DNA of 38,464 nucleotides from an uncultured Eubacteriales bacterium (lineage in GTDB: Bacteria > Bacillota > Clostridia > Oscillospirales > Butyricicoccaceae): contig CATJIY010000073.1 in the NCBI GenBank assembly GCA_949740695.1, positions 1 to 38,464 on the forward strand. The letters run 5' to 3'. The translations under genes were made by a program, and so were the position numbers. The notes below the pieces were generated by a model. That model was not told the DNA's origin. It searched no databases and saw only the letters and a program-made list of their open reading frames with translations. Within the stretch, counting starts at the first letter, position 1, and the number at the start of each line of letters is the position of its first letter. Below are positions 23,219 to 30,673 of this stretch, in pieces.

Positions 23219-24334
23219 TTAGCCCTCCTTTTTCAACAAAAAGAGATACTCGTTTACATAAAGGCTCCGGCCGGCAAGGTTCCGGCTGGCCCGATAAGCG
23301 TTATAGGCAATCTCAGTGCGGGTAAAAGTCCCTAAACGGGCAAGCAAGGATTCCATTTGCTCTAACGTGATAAATCCCTCGGAGTTATAAGAAATCAGTA
23401 AATATCGGGCGTCCAGCTTTTCCAGCAAGGCCGAAAAAGCCGGCAGAGCCTTGGCCTGCTTATTATAATCCGACCGGTTCCATCCCTGAGGGATCCCCGA
23501 AACCTGACTGATAGGGCCGGGGAGACGGTTTTCCGCAATCACATTCAACATAAAATAATTGGATCCATAAGGATGCTGGTTATAAGGAGGATCCAGATAT
23601 ACCAAGTCCAGCGGCGGCAAATGTTCGGCCAGCGTCCCGGCGTCTTGCCGGAAGATCCTGCTTTGACAAGAAAAAGCAGAAAGTACCGGCCGCCGCAGCT
23701 CTACCCGGCCCAAGATACGAGGGAGCGCGTTTTCCCCGTTTCCACCAAACTTACCCACGCCTGTGGCGCTGTCTTTATAAAAACCCTTAAACACGCCGCC
23801 GGTATTGTTGTGAACCGAAGCCTCCGCAAGCAGCGGTCCCAAAAAAAATGGCCGCAAACCCTCCGGCAAAGTATCAATGTACCCACGCAAAGTATCAATG
23901 ATCCGAGCATTTTCCCCAGTATAAAAGACCCGCTCCCCCGGTTGGATGCTATCATCCCTCCGCGGAGCATAATGCTCCGCAAGGATCCCCTGTTCCAGCG
24001 GCTCTTTCAGCCAGGCCTGCGCATTAGAAAAGGCCTTTTCATAATCCTCTTTGGGGAAGTCCTTCCGATTGGCCAGATAGCACTGGTTTAAAATAGCGCT
24101 GTAGCCCTCCAAATCATTGACATAAAGCTCTTGGGCATGCCGTTTCATCAACCGGGCCACCGCTCCCGACCCAGAAAACAAGTCGCCGCAGACCAGCTTT
24201 CGTCCGCCCAATTTGTCCCGGACCACACAGATCTGCCGGTCGATATCCTCCAACAAGGCTCGCTTATTGCCCAGATAAGTAATGAGTTGGCTTTTGAGAT
24301 AGGCCGGACACTCGGCGGCATACCGCTGACTCAT
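23219..24334 (-). CDS. DNA adenine methyltransferase (D12 class) of the EcoRI-like system
   Basis: 371 aa N6-adenine methyltransferase of the alpha (D12/Dam-like) order. Motif X-like SQLITYLGNKRALLEDID (residues about 15-32), motif I LFSGSGAVAR (51-60) and motif IV DPPY (248-251) with GSNYFMLNVIAE after it. It should protect the host at the site cut by the adjacent EcoRI-like enzyme. The ATG at 24334 overlaps the prmC stop as ATGA; a GTG at 24352 in the same frame is possible but would overlap prmC further. No control (C) protein gene is present, so expression appears set by the prmC operon and by translational coupling. Confidence 0.86.
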   Translation of the reverse strand: MSQRYAAECPAYLKSQLITYLGNKRALLEDIDRQICVVRDKLGGRKLVCGDLFSGSGAVARLMKRHAQELYVNDLEGYSAILNQCYLANRKDFPKEDYEKAFSNAQAWLKEPLEQGILAEHYAPRRDDSIQPGERVFYTGENARIIDTLRGYIDTLPEGLRPFFLGPLLAEASVHNNTGGVFKGFYKDSATGVGKFGGNGENALPRILGRVELRRPVLSAFSCQSRIFRQDAGTLAEHLPPLDLVYLDPPYNQHPYGSNYFMLNVIAENRLPGPISQVSGIPQGWNRSDYNKQAKALPAFSALLEKLDARYLLISYNSEGFITLEQMESLLARLGTFTRTEIAYNAYRASRNLAGRSLYVNEYLFLLKKEG

Positions 24335-25200
24335 ACTGCCGGCGGGTCCCACAAACCCCAGACCACCCGCTCTACCCCCGCCAGGTCACAAGCAAACTGC
24401 ACAAAGTCAAATCCGTTCTTCTCCATAATCTCCATCACCTGCTCATACTGTCCCAGCCCTACCTCAAAGGCCAACGCTCCGCCTCGTGTCAAAACGCCAT
24501 TGTAATTTTTGCATACCCAACGATAAAAAGACAGCCCATCGGCGCCGCCGTCCAGCGCCATATGAGGTTCGATTTGCACTTCAGCGTCCAACCCAGCAAT
24601 TTCCTCTGTCGGGATGTAAGGCGGATTGCATACGATCAAGTGAAATTTCCCCAACACCGAGGCAGCCTTTTGGCGGGCGTCAGCCAGAACGGTCACACCC
24701 CGGGCGGTGAGGTGATTTCGAATCAGATTGCGCCTGGCAACCTCCAGCGCCGGCTCAGAAAGATCAGCAAACACACCGCTAATCCCCTCGCTCACATTGC
24801 TTAAAACCGCGATCCCCACACAGCCGGTACCGCAGCACAAATCCAGTACCCGGCCCTTGCTCCGGTCTTTTAACAAGCCGATACCCACCTCGGCCAGCTT
24901 TTCCGTATCCGGCCGGGGAATCAAGGTATCGGCAGTCACCTCCATGGGCAGACCGTAAAACTCCCACCGGCCGGTAATATGTTGAAGAGGGATACCGCTG
25001 TACCGCCGTTCCTTGAGTTGCTCAATCCGCTCCTCGTCCTTGTCAAAGATGTATTGGCCCCGCTTGCCGTCCAGCTCTTCCGGCTCCAGGTTCAGCGCAA
25101 AAGCCACCAGCTCCCTTGCCTCCACTTGATAACCGGCGATGCCCTTTTTACGAAACTCAGCCCGCAGGTCTAGGTATGCGTCGTTGATTGTCCGGATCAT
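24331..25200 (-). CDS. prmC: Peptide chain release factor N5-glutamine methyltransferase
   Basis: 289 aa. An N-terminal helical domain with LQHITGRWEFYGLPMEV is followed by the methyltransferase core: VLDLCCGTGCVGIAV (motif I), and the hallmark NPPYIPTEEI (NPPY, substrate glutamine). It methylates the GGQ glutamine of RF1/RF2. The ATG at 25200 sits after the DUF1385 stop; a start at 25224 would overlap that gene. The methylase of the R-M system overlaps its 3' end. No prfA is in the window. Confidence 0.93.
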   Translation of the reverse strand: MIRTINDAYLDLRAEFRKKGIAGYQVEARELVAFALNLEPEELDGKRGQYIFDKDEERIEQLKERRYSGIPLQHITGRWEFYGLPMEVTADTLIPRPDTEKLAEVGIGLLKDRSKGRVLDLCCGTGCVGIAVLSNVSEGISGVFADLSEPALEVARRNLIRNHLTARGVTVLADARQKAASVLGKFHLIVCNPPYIPTEEIAGLDAEVQIEPHMALDGGADGLSFYRWVCKNYNGVLTRGGALAFEVGLGQYEQVMEIMEKNGFDFVQFACDLAGVERVVWGLWDPPAV

Positions 25201-25201
25201 A

Positions 25202-26140
25202 TTACCATTCGTCCTCTCCCTCATTTTCCGGGATGACCTGATTCATGGCAAGAATCGCTACCTCCATCATGTCATCCTCCGGCTCTGCGGTGGTCAACCG
25301 CTGAAGCGCCAAGCCGGGCTTGCGCAGCAAAATAGTCAGCCAGTTATCATGCCGCCCGGCAAACCGGTTGATCTCATAACTCACTCCCGCCACCACCGGC
25401 AGCATAGCCAGCCGAATGGTCATCCGCACCCAGGGATTCCCCCAGGAAAACAGAGAAAATACCAGGATGCTGACGATCATCACCATAAAAAGAAAGCTGG
25501 TGCCACACCGAGGGTGCAGCCGGGAACACTGGCGCACATTGTCCACCGTCAATTTCTTCCCGGCCTCATAACAAGCGATGGTTTTGTGCTCAGCTCCATG
25601 AAACATATAGGTGCGGTGAACGTCCTTTTGCCGGGAGGTAAGCCAAAGAAAGCTCAGAAAAATCACAATCCGCAGTCCGCCCTCGGCCAGATTCCGCAAA
25701 ATGGATGGCAAGCTGTCCCCCATCAGTCCAGCCAGCAAAGTGGGCAGCAAAATAAACAACACCACCGGCAGCGCTACCCCCAACGCCAGGGCCAGACCCA
25801 TCAGCGCCTTTTCCAACCTTTCACCCCCTAGCTTCTTTTCCAGCCAAGACTCAAATTTTCCAGACGGAACCGCTTCTCCATCTTCCAGAAAATCAGCCGA
25901 ATAGGTAAGGGCGCGCATGCCAAACTTCATGGAATCCCAAAAGCTCACCACGCCCCGAACCACCGGCAACCGGGCCCAAGCCCCATGGCTCATGGTTCCG
26001 GCGGCTTCGGTTTTTATCACTGGTTCTTGGCCCGGCTTGCGGCAGACAATGGCGGTCTTTCGGGGACCGCGCATCAAAATGCCCTCAATCAGCGCCTGGC
26101 CGGCAATGCTCGTTTTCTTTTCGTTCTTTTTGTTTGACAT
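25202..26140 (-). CDS. DUF1385 membrane protein (YqhQ family)
   Basis: 312 aa. The family signature is plain: IAGQALIEGILMRGP near the start, SFWDSMKFGMRALTYSADF, and the FHGAEHKTIACYEAG - VRQCSRLHPRCGTSFLFMVM stretch with His/Cys residues that could bind metal. About four transmembrane segments follow. Function is unknown in the family; it is commonly encoded beside prmC or prfA, as here. A GGGAGAG ribosome site sets the ATG at 26140 rather than an upstream TTG. Confidence 0.9.
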   Translation of the reverse strand: MSNKKNEKKTSIAGQALIEGILMRGPRKTAIVCRKPGQEPVIKTEAAGTMSHGAWARLPVVRGVVSFWDSMKFGMRALTYSADFLEDGEAVPSGKFESWLEKKLGGERLEKALMGLALALGVALPVVLFILLPTLLAGLMGDSLPSILRNLAEGGLRIVIFLSFLWLTSRQKDVHRTYMFHGAEHKTIACYEAGKKLTVDNVRQCSRLHPRCGTSFLFMVMIVSILVFSLFSWGNPWVRMTIRLAMLPVVAGVSYEINRFAGRHDNWLTILLRKPGLALQRLTTAEPEDDMMEVAILAMNQVIPENEGEDEW

Positions 26141-26205
26141 AGCTTGTTCTCTCCCTATTCCCAAACGGACAACCGATCCGCTTCTTTGCCATAAAAGTTG
26201 TTTTT

Positions 26206-27666
26206 CTATTCGGCAGGCAGCTCTTGATACAGGGGCAGCACCACCCGAACAATGGTGCCCTGCCCGGCCTGGCTTTCAATCTCCAGCTTGCCGCCATGCA
26301 TCTCCACAATATCATTACACACCGAAAGGCCGATGCCGGCGCCTCGGCCCTTGGCGCTTCCCTTATAGAATTTCTGCTTGACAAAAGGCAGCTCATCCGC
26401 CGGAATCCCCTGCCCGAAATCCTGAATGGTCACCACGCAACTGCCCTCCCAAATTCGAGCGGATACCTGAACCCGGTCGCCGTTTTTTCCGTATTTTCCC
26501 GCATTATCAATGAGATTCAAAAAAACCTGCTTCATCCGGTTGCGGTCGGCAAAGACCATGATGGGGCTTTCCGGCTCCTCATATTCAATTTCCATCCCTT
26601 CCTGCTGAAGCATATCGGTATAGGTAAACACCGCATCGTAAAGATCCCCACGCAAGTCAAAGGGTTCGGTCTGAAGCCGCATCCCCCCTCCTTCAATCCG
26701 GGAAAAGTCCAACAGCTCCTCCACCATCTGAGACAGACGCCGCACTTCCTTTTTAATGATCGACAAACCGCGAGTGGCCAGTTGAGGATCGTCCAAACAG
26801 CCCTCAATGGTATCCGCCCAACCAGAAATGGCTGTAAGGGGGGTCCGCAATTCGTGGGACACCGAGGAAATAAAATCGTTTTGCGTCTTTTCCATCCGGG
26901 AAAGCTCGGCGGACATGTCGTTCAGCGTGCGGCAAAGCTCTCCAATTTCATCATTAAAATCCACATTCAATCGGATACCATACTGTCCGCTGGTGATTTT
27001 TTTCGCAAAATCATTGATGTGCATCACCGGGGTCACAATAGAGCGCAAAAAATAGCTGTTAGAGAAAAAAACCATAGCGGCCAAGGCCACATAGGCCAGA
27101 GCCAACCAAAGATAAATCTGTTTGAGCTGCCGGTCCAGCAAAATCAAAGAAGATACGCACCGCACCGCGCCAATCTGCCGCCCGCCCCGATGATAAACCG
27201 GCGCGGTAGAGGCCATTACTTTTTCTTCGGTCAACAGATCAAAGCCGTTATAGGTTTCCACCTTCCCGCTGGAAAAAGCGGCGGCAATCTCCCCAGTTTC
27301 TGGAACATAGCCGGCGGTCATCCCGTTGGAAGAAAACATCACCCGGCCGGACTCATCCAAAATCTGAATCTCCATCCGGTCAGCCAGACTAAAATTCTGT
27401 ACCAGATTGCGGCTATACTCATAAAACTCGCTGTAGCTGGTACTGAAATACCGATTAAGATATTTAGAAGTCGTTTCAGCCTGCCCTTCCAGCTGCGCCT
27501 GTACCGAGGAGGAAAAATAATAAGTGGCAAAAACCGCCACCAGTCCAATGACGAAAAATAAAAGCAACAGTACAATGCTCATATTGTTGATGAACCACCG
27601 GCGTTTGATACCGCCATCTAACCCAATATGCGCCAGCAGCGGTTTTTTTCTGGGCGTCTGCTCCAT
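26206..27666 (-). CDS. Membrane sensor histidine kinase (HAMP type)
   Basis: 486 aa. TM1 (NMSIVLLLLFFVIGLVAVFA) and TM2 (LYLWLALAYVALAAMVFF-type, near residue 190) flank an extracellular single-Cache-like sensor of about 130 residues. A HAMP linker (IVTPVMHINDFAKKITSGQYG) follows, then HisKA with SHELRTPLTAISGWA (phospho-His about residue 270) and the HATPase_c domain with NLIDNAGKYG, DFGQGIP and GIGLSVCNDIV. The ATG at 27666 follows an AGGAGG. It should pair with the response regulator just upstream. The signal is unknown; the lipoprotein at the head of the operon may help sense it. Confidence 0.93.
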   Translation of the reverse strand: MEQTPRKKPLLAHIGLDGGIKRRWFINNMSIVLLLLFFVIGLVAVFATYYFSSSVQAQLEGQAETTSKYLNRYFSTSYSEFYEYSRNLVQNFSLADRMEIQILDESGRVMFSSNGMTAGYVPETGEIAAAFSSGKVETYNGFDLLTEEKVMASTAPVYHRGGRQIGAVRCVSSLILLDRQLKQIYLWLALAYVALAAMVFFSNSYFLRSIVTPVMHINDFAKKITSGQYGIRLNVDFNDEIGELCRTLNDMSAELSRMEKTQNDFISSVSHELRTPLTAISGWADTIEGCLDDPQLATRGLSIIKKEVRRLSQMVEELLDFSRIEGGGMRLQTEPFDLRGDLYDAVFTYTDMLQQEGMEIEYEEPESPIMVFADRNRMKQVFLNLIDNAGKYGKNGDRVQVSARIWEGSCVVTIQDFGQGIPADELPFVKQKFYKGSAKGRGAGIGLSVCNDIVEMHGGKLEIESQAGQGTIVRVVLPLYQELPAE

Positions 27667-27713
27667 CCTCGCTTTCCCTCCTTTCCCAGAGCGATTGATC
27701 GGAAGCCGGCCGG

Positions 27714-28400
27714 TCAGCTCTCCCACTTATAACCATAGCCCCATACGGTAGTGATATGCTTGGGCTGGGCGGCGTCCTCTTCAATCTTTAGCCGGAGGCG
27801 GCGGATATTCACATCTACCACTTTTAAATCCCCTTGGTAATGTTCTCCCCAGACCAGAGATAAAATGCTGTCCCTGGAGAGAGCCTTCCCCGGATTTTCC
27901 AAAAATGTTTTCATAATGAGATATTCCACCTGGGTCAGCTCCACCTTTTTCCCCTGGTGCTTCAACTCCCGGGACCGCAAATCCAGCTCATACTCCCCGC
28001 TTTGCAAAATATCGCTCTGATAGCCCATGCCGCAGATGCGCCGGTAAAGAGCGTCCACCCGAGCCACCAACTCAGCCACCGAAAAAGGTTTGGTCACATA
28101 ATCGTCCGCGCCAGTCATCAATCCGGTAACCCGGTCGCTCTCCTGCCCCATGGCAGTGAGCATAATGATCCCGATCTTGCTGCCCATACCCCGAATACGG
28201 CGGCAAAGATCAAAGCCGCTGACATCGGGCAGCATCACATCCAGCACCGCGATAGCCAGATCATTGTGATCCCGGAGGTACGCTTCCGCGTCTTCTCCCA
28301 AACCAAACTCTACCGTCTCATAGCCTGACCGCTGCAAATTGATTACCACAAATGCCCGGATATTATCCTCATCTTCTAAAACCAAAACCTTTTTTTTCAT
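27714..28400 (-). CDS. OmpR/PhoB-type response regulator
   Basis: 228 aa. A receiver domain with the acidic pair E9-D10, phospho-acceptor D54 (AVLDVMLPD), conserved T83 area IIMLTAMGQ and K105 region (TKPFSVAEL) is joined to a winged-helix Trans_reg_C domain (VVDVNIRRLRLKIEED ... ITTVWGYGYKWE). It binds direct DNA repeats when phosphorylated. GGGGAGG precedes the ATG, two bases after the lipoprotein stop. It lies between the lipoprotein and the kinase in one operon. Confidence 0.95.
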   Translation of the reverse strand: MKKKVLVLEDEDNIRAFVVINLQRSGYETVEFGLGEDAEAYLRDHNDLAIAVLDVMLPDVSGFDLCRRIRGMGSKIGIIMLTAMGQESDRVTGLMTGADDYVTKPFSVAELVARVDALYRRICGMGYQSDILQSGEYELDLRSRELKHQGKKVELTQVEYLIMKTFLENPGKALSRDSILSLVWGEHYQGDLKVVDVNIRRLRLKIEEDAAQPKHITTVWGYGYKWES

Positions 28401-28402
28401 CT

Positions 28403-29737
28403 TTAAAAAGCCTCCCCGTGCCAGCTGATTTCAATGGTATGGAATAGTGTTTTTACCGCCTCTAGCGGCAAAAACAGTTCCGGATCCTCCCCTTCAATCA
28501 CGCCGCAACGGTAAATCCCCGCCGACGTGCTGGCCAGCGGCTGAAGCTGGCGGTAAAGATCGGCCTGACTTTCCCGGCTGCTGCCGGTAAACAGGTAGAT
28601 GGACATTACTTCCTCCGTCTTGCCTTCCTGCCTCAAGTGGAAAAACTTCGTTCGAGAATAGTGCATGCCGCTGATTCGCTCTGCCCGCACCTGATCCCCC
28701 CAACTTTCCGGCCAGGCCAGATACCAGCTTTCCCCCGGAACATGATAGGTGGAGCTTACCTGGATTTCATCTCCCATCGGGTCATAATTCATCCAATCCA
28801 ACCGGTAGCGGGACTCATTTTCATTAGCGTCATAAGGAAAGCTGTGGTTCACTGGTACGTCGATCTGTCCATCTCCGCTGATATCGCTGCAAAAAACAGA
28901 GCTGCTGCGCCAAGTCCGCCCTCCAGATCCACTGGCCGGGTCCATGGTTCGGTTGACCGCCTGCCGGCCGTCATAACAGATCAAATCAGTGACGTAGCCG
29001 CCGGCAATGGCAATGCTATCAATATACAGCCCAATCCGCCCCTCTTCCAGTTGGCCAAATTGCATATTCGCTACCGAACGCACCTCGATACACATCGGAG
29101 CTTCCCAAGAAACCTGATAGCCGGCTTTTCCCATTCGATAAACCCGGGCGGTATAAGACCCGCTGACACTGTCCCGCACAGCAAAAGCCAACTCTTCCGC
29201 CCCGTCTCCATCCAAATCGGAAAAAGCCACATCGGCATATTGCATATCCAGCAGCACCGTCATGCCCCCTTTCGAAAAGCCATAGACAGTCATGCCATAA
29301 GAACCGCCCTCGTCAAAACCCCAGCAAACTGCCAACGCTCGCGTTCCATTCCCCAGCTGCGGGTAATAGATGGCCTGCAAAGCGGTGCCATAGCCCTCCG
29401 CCATACCCATAGGAAGATATTCGTCCTTCTCCCGACGAAACCCATATACCTGGAAGGAACCGCTTTCCGTGCGGAAAAAGGCCAGCACTTCTTCATGGCC
29501 ATCCCCATCCAGATCCACCTCCTGAACAGCCTGCCGGTTGGTACCCGATTCAGCCACCGCATAAGCCGCGCCGCCCTGCAAAATCACATCCAGCTGCTGC
29601 TGAAGCTGGACATATTCCGCCGGAACTTTGGGTAAGGAAAGAAGGCTGTCGCCAGTTTTCAGGCTACAGCCCCCGCCAAGGATCCAGATACACGCCAGCC
29701 CCGCCGCCAGCAGAGCGATCTTCCAATATCGACCCAT
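28403..29737 (-). CDS. Lipoprotein with VCBS/FG-GAP-like aspartate repeats
   Basis: 444 aa. A signal peptide ending in a lipobox (WILGGGCS, Cys24) attaches it to the outside of the membrane. The body carries several D-x-D-G-x-x-E-type repeats (EVDLDGDGHEEVLAF, FSDLDGDGAEELAFA, CSDISGDGQIDVPV), calcium-binding-like and typical of VCBS/FG-GAP beta-propellers. The last part differs. The ATG at 29737 fits the signal peptide and an AAGGGGA site; an upstream ATG at 29800 would put a basic tail in front. It heads the operon with the response regulator and kinase, so it may bring a ligand or a wall-state signal to the kinase. No enzyme motif is seen. Confidence 0.85.
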   Translation of the reverse strand: MGRYWKIALLAAGLACIWILGGGCSLKTGDSLLSLPKVPAEYVQLQQQLDVILQGGAAYAVAESGTNRQAVQEVDLDGDGHEEVLAFFRTESGSFQVYGFRREKDEYLPMGMAEGYGTALQAIYYPQLGNGTRALAVCWGFDEGGSYGMTVYGFSKGGMTVLLDMQYADVAFSDLDGDGAEELAFAVRDSVSGSYTARVYRMGKAGYQVSWEAPMCIEVRSVANMQFGQLEEGRIGLYIDSIAIAGGYVTDLICYDGRQAVNRTMDPASGSGGRTWRSSSVFCSDISGDGQIDVPVNHSFPYDANENESRYRLDWMNYDPMGDEIQVSSTYHVPGESWYLAWPESWGDQVRAERISGMHYSRTKFFHLRQEGKTEEVMSIYLFTGSSRESQADLYRQLQPLASTSAGIYRCGVIEGEDPELFLPLEAVKTLFHTIEISWHGEAF

Positions 29738-29810
29738 GATCTCAGCATCCCCTTCCCTCAAAAAGTCCAGAAATTTTCTGAGCCGCCCTTTCTCTTTCAT
29801 CAATATTGCA

Positions 29811-29860
29811 GGAGCGGCCCGCAACGGCCGTTGGAGCAATACCCTGCGGGTATGACGCCA
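29811..29860 (-). repeat. Imperfect repeat copy A (leader of the lipoprotein operon)
   Basis: About 50 bp that align without gaps to 29941-29990 at roughly two thirds of positions, sharing GCGGCCC, GTTG and CAAT blocks. Copy A can form a CGGCC/GGCCG hairpin and an ATACCC/GGGTAT hairpin. It lies 70 bp upstream of the lipoprotein start, within its likely leader. Confidence 0.45.
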
Positions 29861-29861
29861 T

Positions 29862-29888
29862 CCCCAGAAAATTCTTGATTTTCTGGGG
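29862..29888. promoter_or_regulatory. Perfect hairpin between the two repeat copies
   Basis: CCCCAGAAAAT (29862-29872) pairs with ATTTTCTGGGG (29878-29888) over a 5-nt loop, 11 bp. No T-run follows on either strand, so a simple intrinsic terminator is unlikely. Confidence 0.55.
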
Positions 29889-29940
29889 CTCTCTATTCCT
29901 ATTGCACAGATTGTTCGGCAAATGGATTGTCGAATATCAG

Positions 29941-29990
29941 GGCGCGGCCCATAAGGGCTGTTGATACAATGCCTTGTAAGTATTGTATCA
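29941..29990 (-). repeat. Imperfect repeat copy B
   Basis: Partner of 29811-29860. Here the second hairpin is GATACAAT/ATTGTATC (8 bp, 29963-29970 with 29981-29988) and the first is GCCC/GGGC. The stems differ in sequence from copy A but the hairpin layout is kept, which suggests selection on structure. The rest of 29738-30041 holds no gene that I can support. Confidence 0.45.
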
Positions 29991-30041
29991 CATTTCCCCC
30001 ATAGTTCCTATAGCTTTCACAAAAAATTCCCGATTTTCTCG

Positions 30042-30069
30042 AAAAAAAGCCCCGGGAATTTCCCGGGGC
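30042..30069 (-). terminator. Intrinsic terminator of the small P-loop gene
   Basis: On the minus strand an 8-bp stem (30062-30069 with 30049-30056, all G/C-rich) is followed by TTTTTTT (30042-30048), 16 bp past the stop codon. Confidence 0.9.
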
Positions 30070-30084
30070 GGCCTATGCAAAGAT

Positions 30085-30498
30085 TTAGAAGTACTTTTTC
30101 ACGCCCTCATCGGCCGCTTCCGCGTCGCCGCTGATGGTAATGGTAAATTTAATGCCGCTGGTTTTAGAGAAAGCTTCCAGCTTATCCAGGAACGCGCCCG
30201 CCTTACTGTCGTCATCCGAGCCGGTCACCTTGAACAATCCGTCAATAAAGACATGGGTGATATCATAGTTTCCGGAATACAAACCGCAGACAAACGCGAA
30301 GAGGGTCTCGTACCCCAGTTCTATGGAATACTCCGAAATATCAATCAATTTAGCGCTGTACTTAATGTTCAGGCGTAAATTTCCTCCGCACTCCACGCAG
30401 ACAACGCTGCCCGCTTCCTCGTTGACGGCGACGTTTACCAACTCAATCAACTGCTTGGTTTTTCCAGAACCGCGCTTCCCCATAATGACTTTGACCAT
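30085..30498 (-). CDS. Small P-loop ATPase-like protein of unknown function
   Basis: 137 aa. Walker A GKRGSGKTK near residues 7-15 is followed by a CVECGG pair and a Walker B-like VFIDGLF about residue 92. No further domain fits after the short core. Clostridial homologues are sometimes named twitching motility protein PilT, but nothing here (no secretion ATPase blocks) supports that. The start at 30498 has AGGAGG 9 nt upstream; an upstream start would run through that ribosome site. A promoter at 30589-30617 and a terminator at 30042-30069 make it a single-gene unit. A role as a nucleotide-dependent switch is inference. Confidence 0.7.
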   Translation of the reverse strand: MVKVIMGKRGSGKTKQLIELVNVAVNEEAGSVVCVECGGNLRLNIKYSAKLIDISEYSIELGYETLFAFVCGLYSGNYDITHVFIDGLFKVTGSDDDSKAGAFLDKLEAFSKTSGIKFTITISGDAEAADEGVKKYF

Positions 30499-30588
30499 GT
30501 TCCATTTCCTCCTAATCAGGTAGTGGGCGATATGCTCCTGCCGGCGGCTTTCGGCCGTCCTGCTGGAATACATTTTATTTCTGTCATC

Positions 30589-30617
30589 ATCATACCATAC
30601 TTTTTAGCCAGTCACAA
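30589..30617 (-). promoter_or_regulatory. Sigma-A promoter of the small P-loop gene
   Basis: On the minus strand TTGTGA (30612-30617), 17 bp, TATGAT (30589-30594), about 90 bp upstream of the start codon. Confidence 0.68.
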
Positions 30618-30673
30618 CCGTTTTTTTTGGAATTCACAAGATTTTTTCCAAAAGCAAATTCACCCTCAGCTGG

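Noticed and set aside
26224..27561. 445-codon open frame on the plus strand
   Set aside because: Antisense shadow of the histidine kinase, whose domains are all intact on the minus strand.
28637..29635. 332-codon open frame on the plus strand
   Set aside because: Antisense shadow of the lipoprotein gene; no start signal and no domain.
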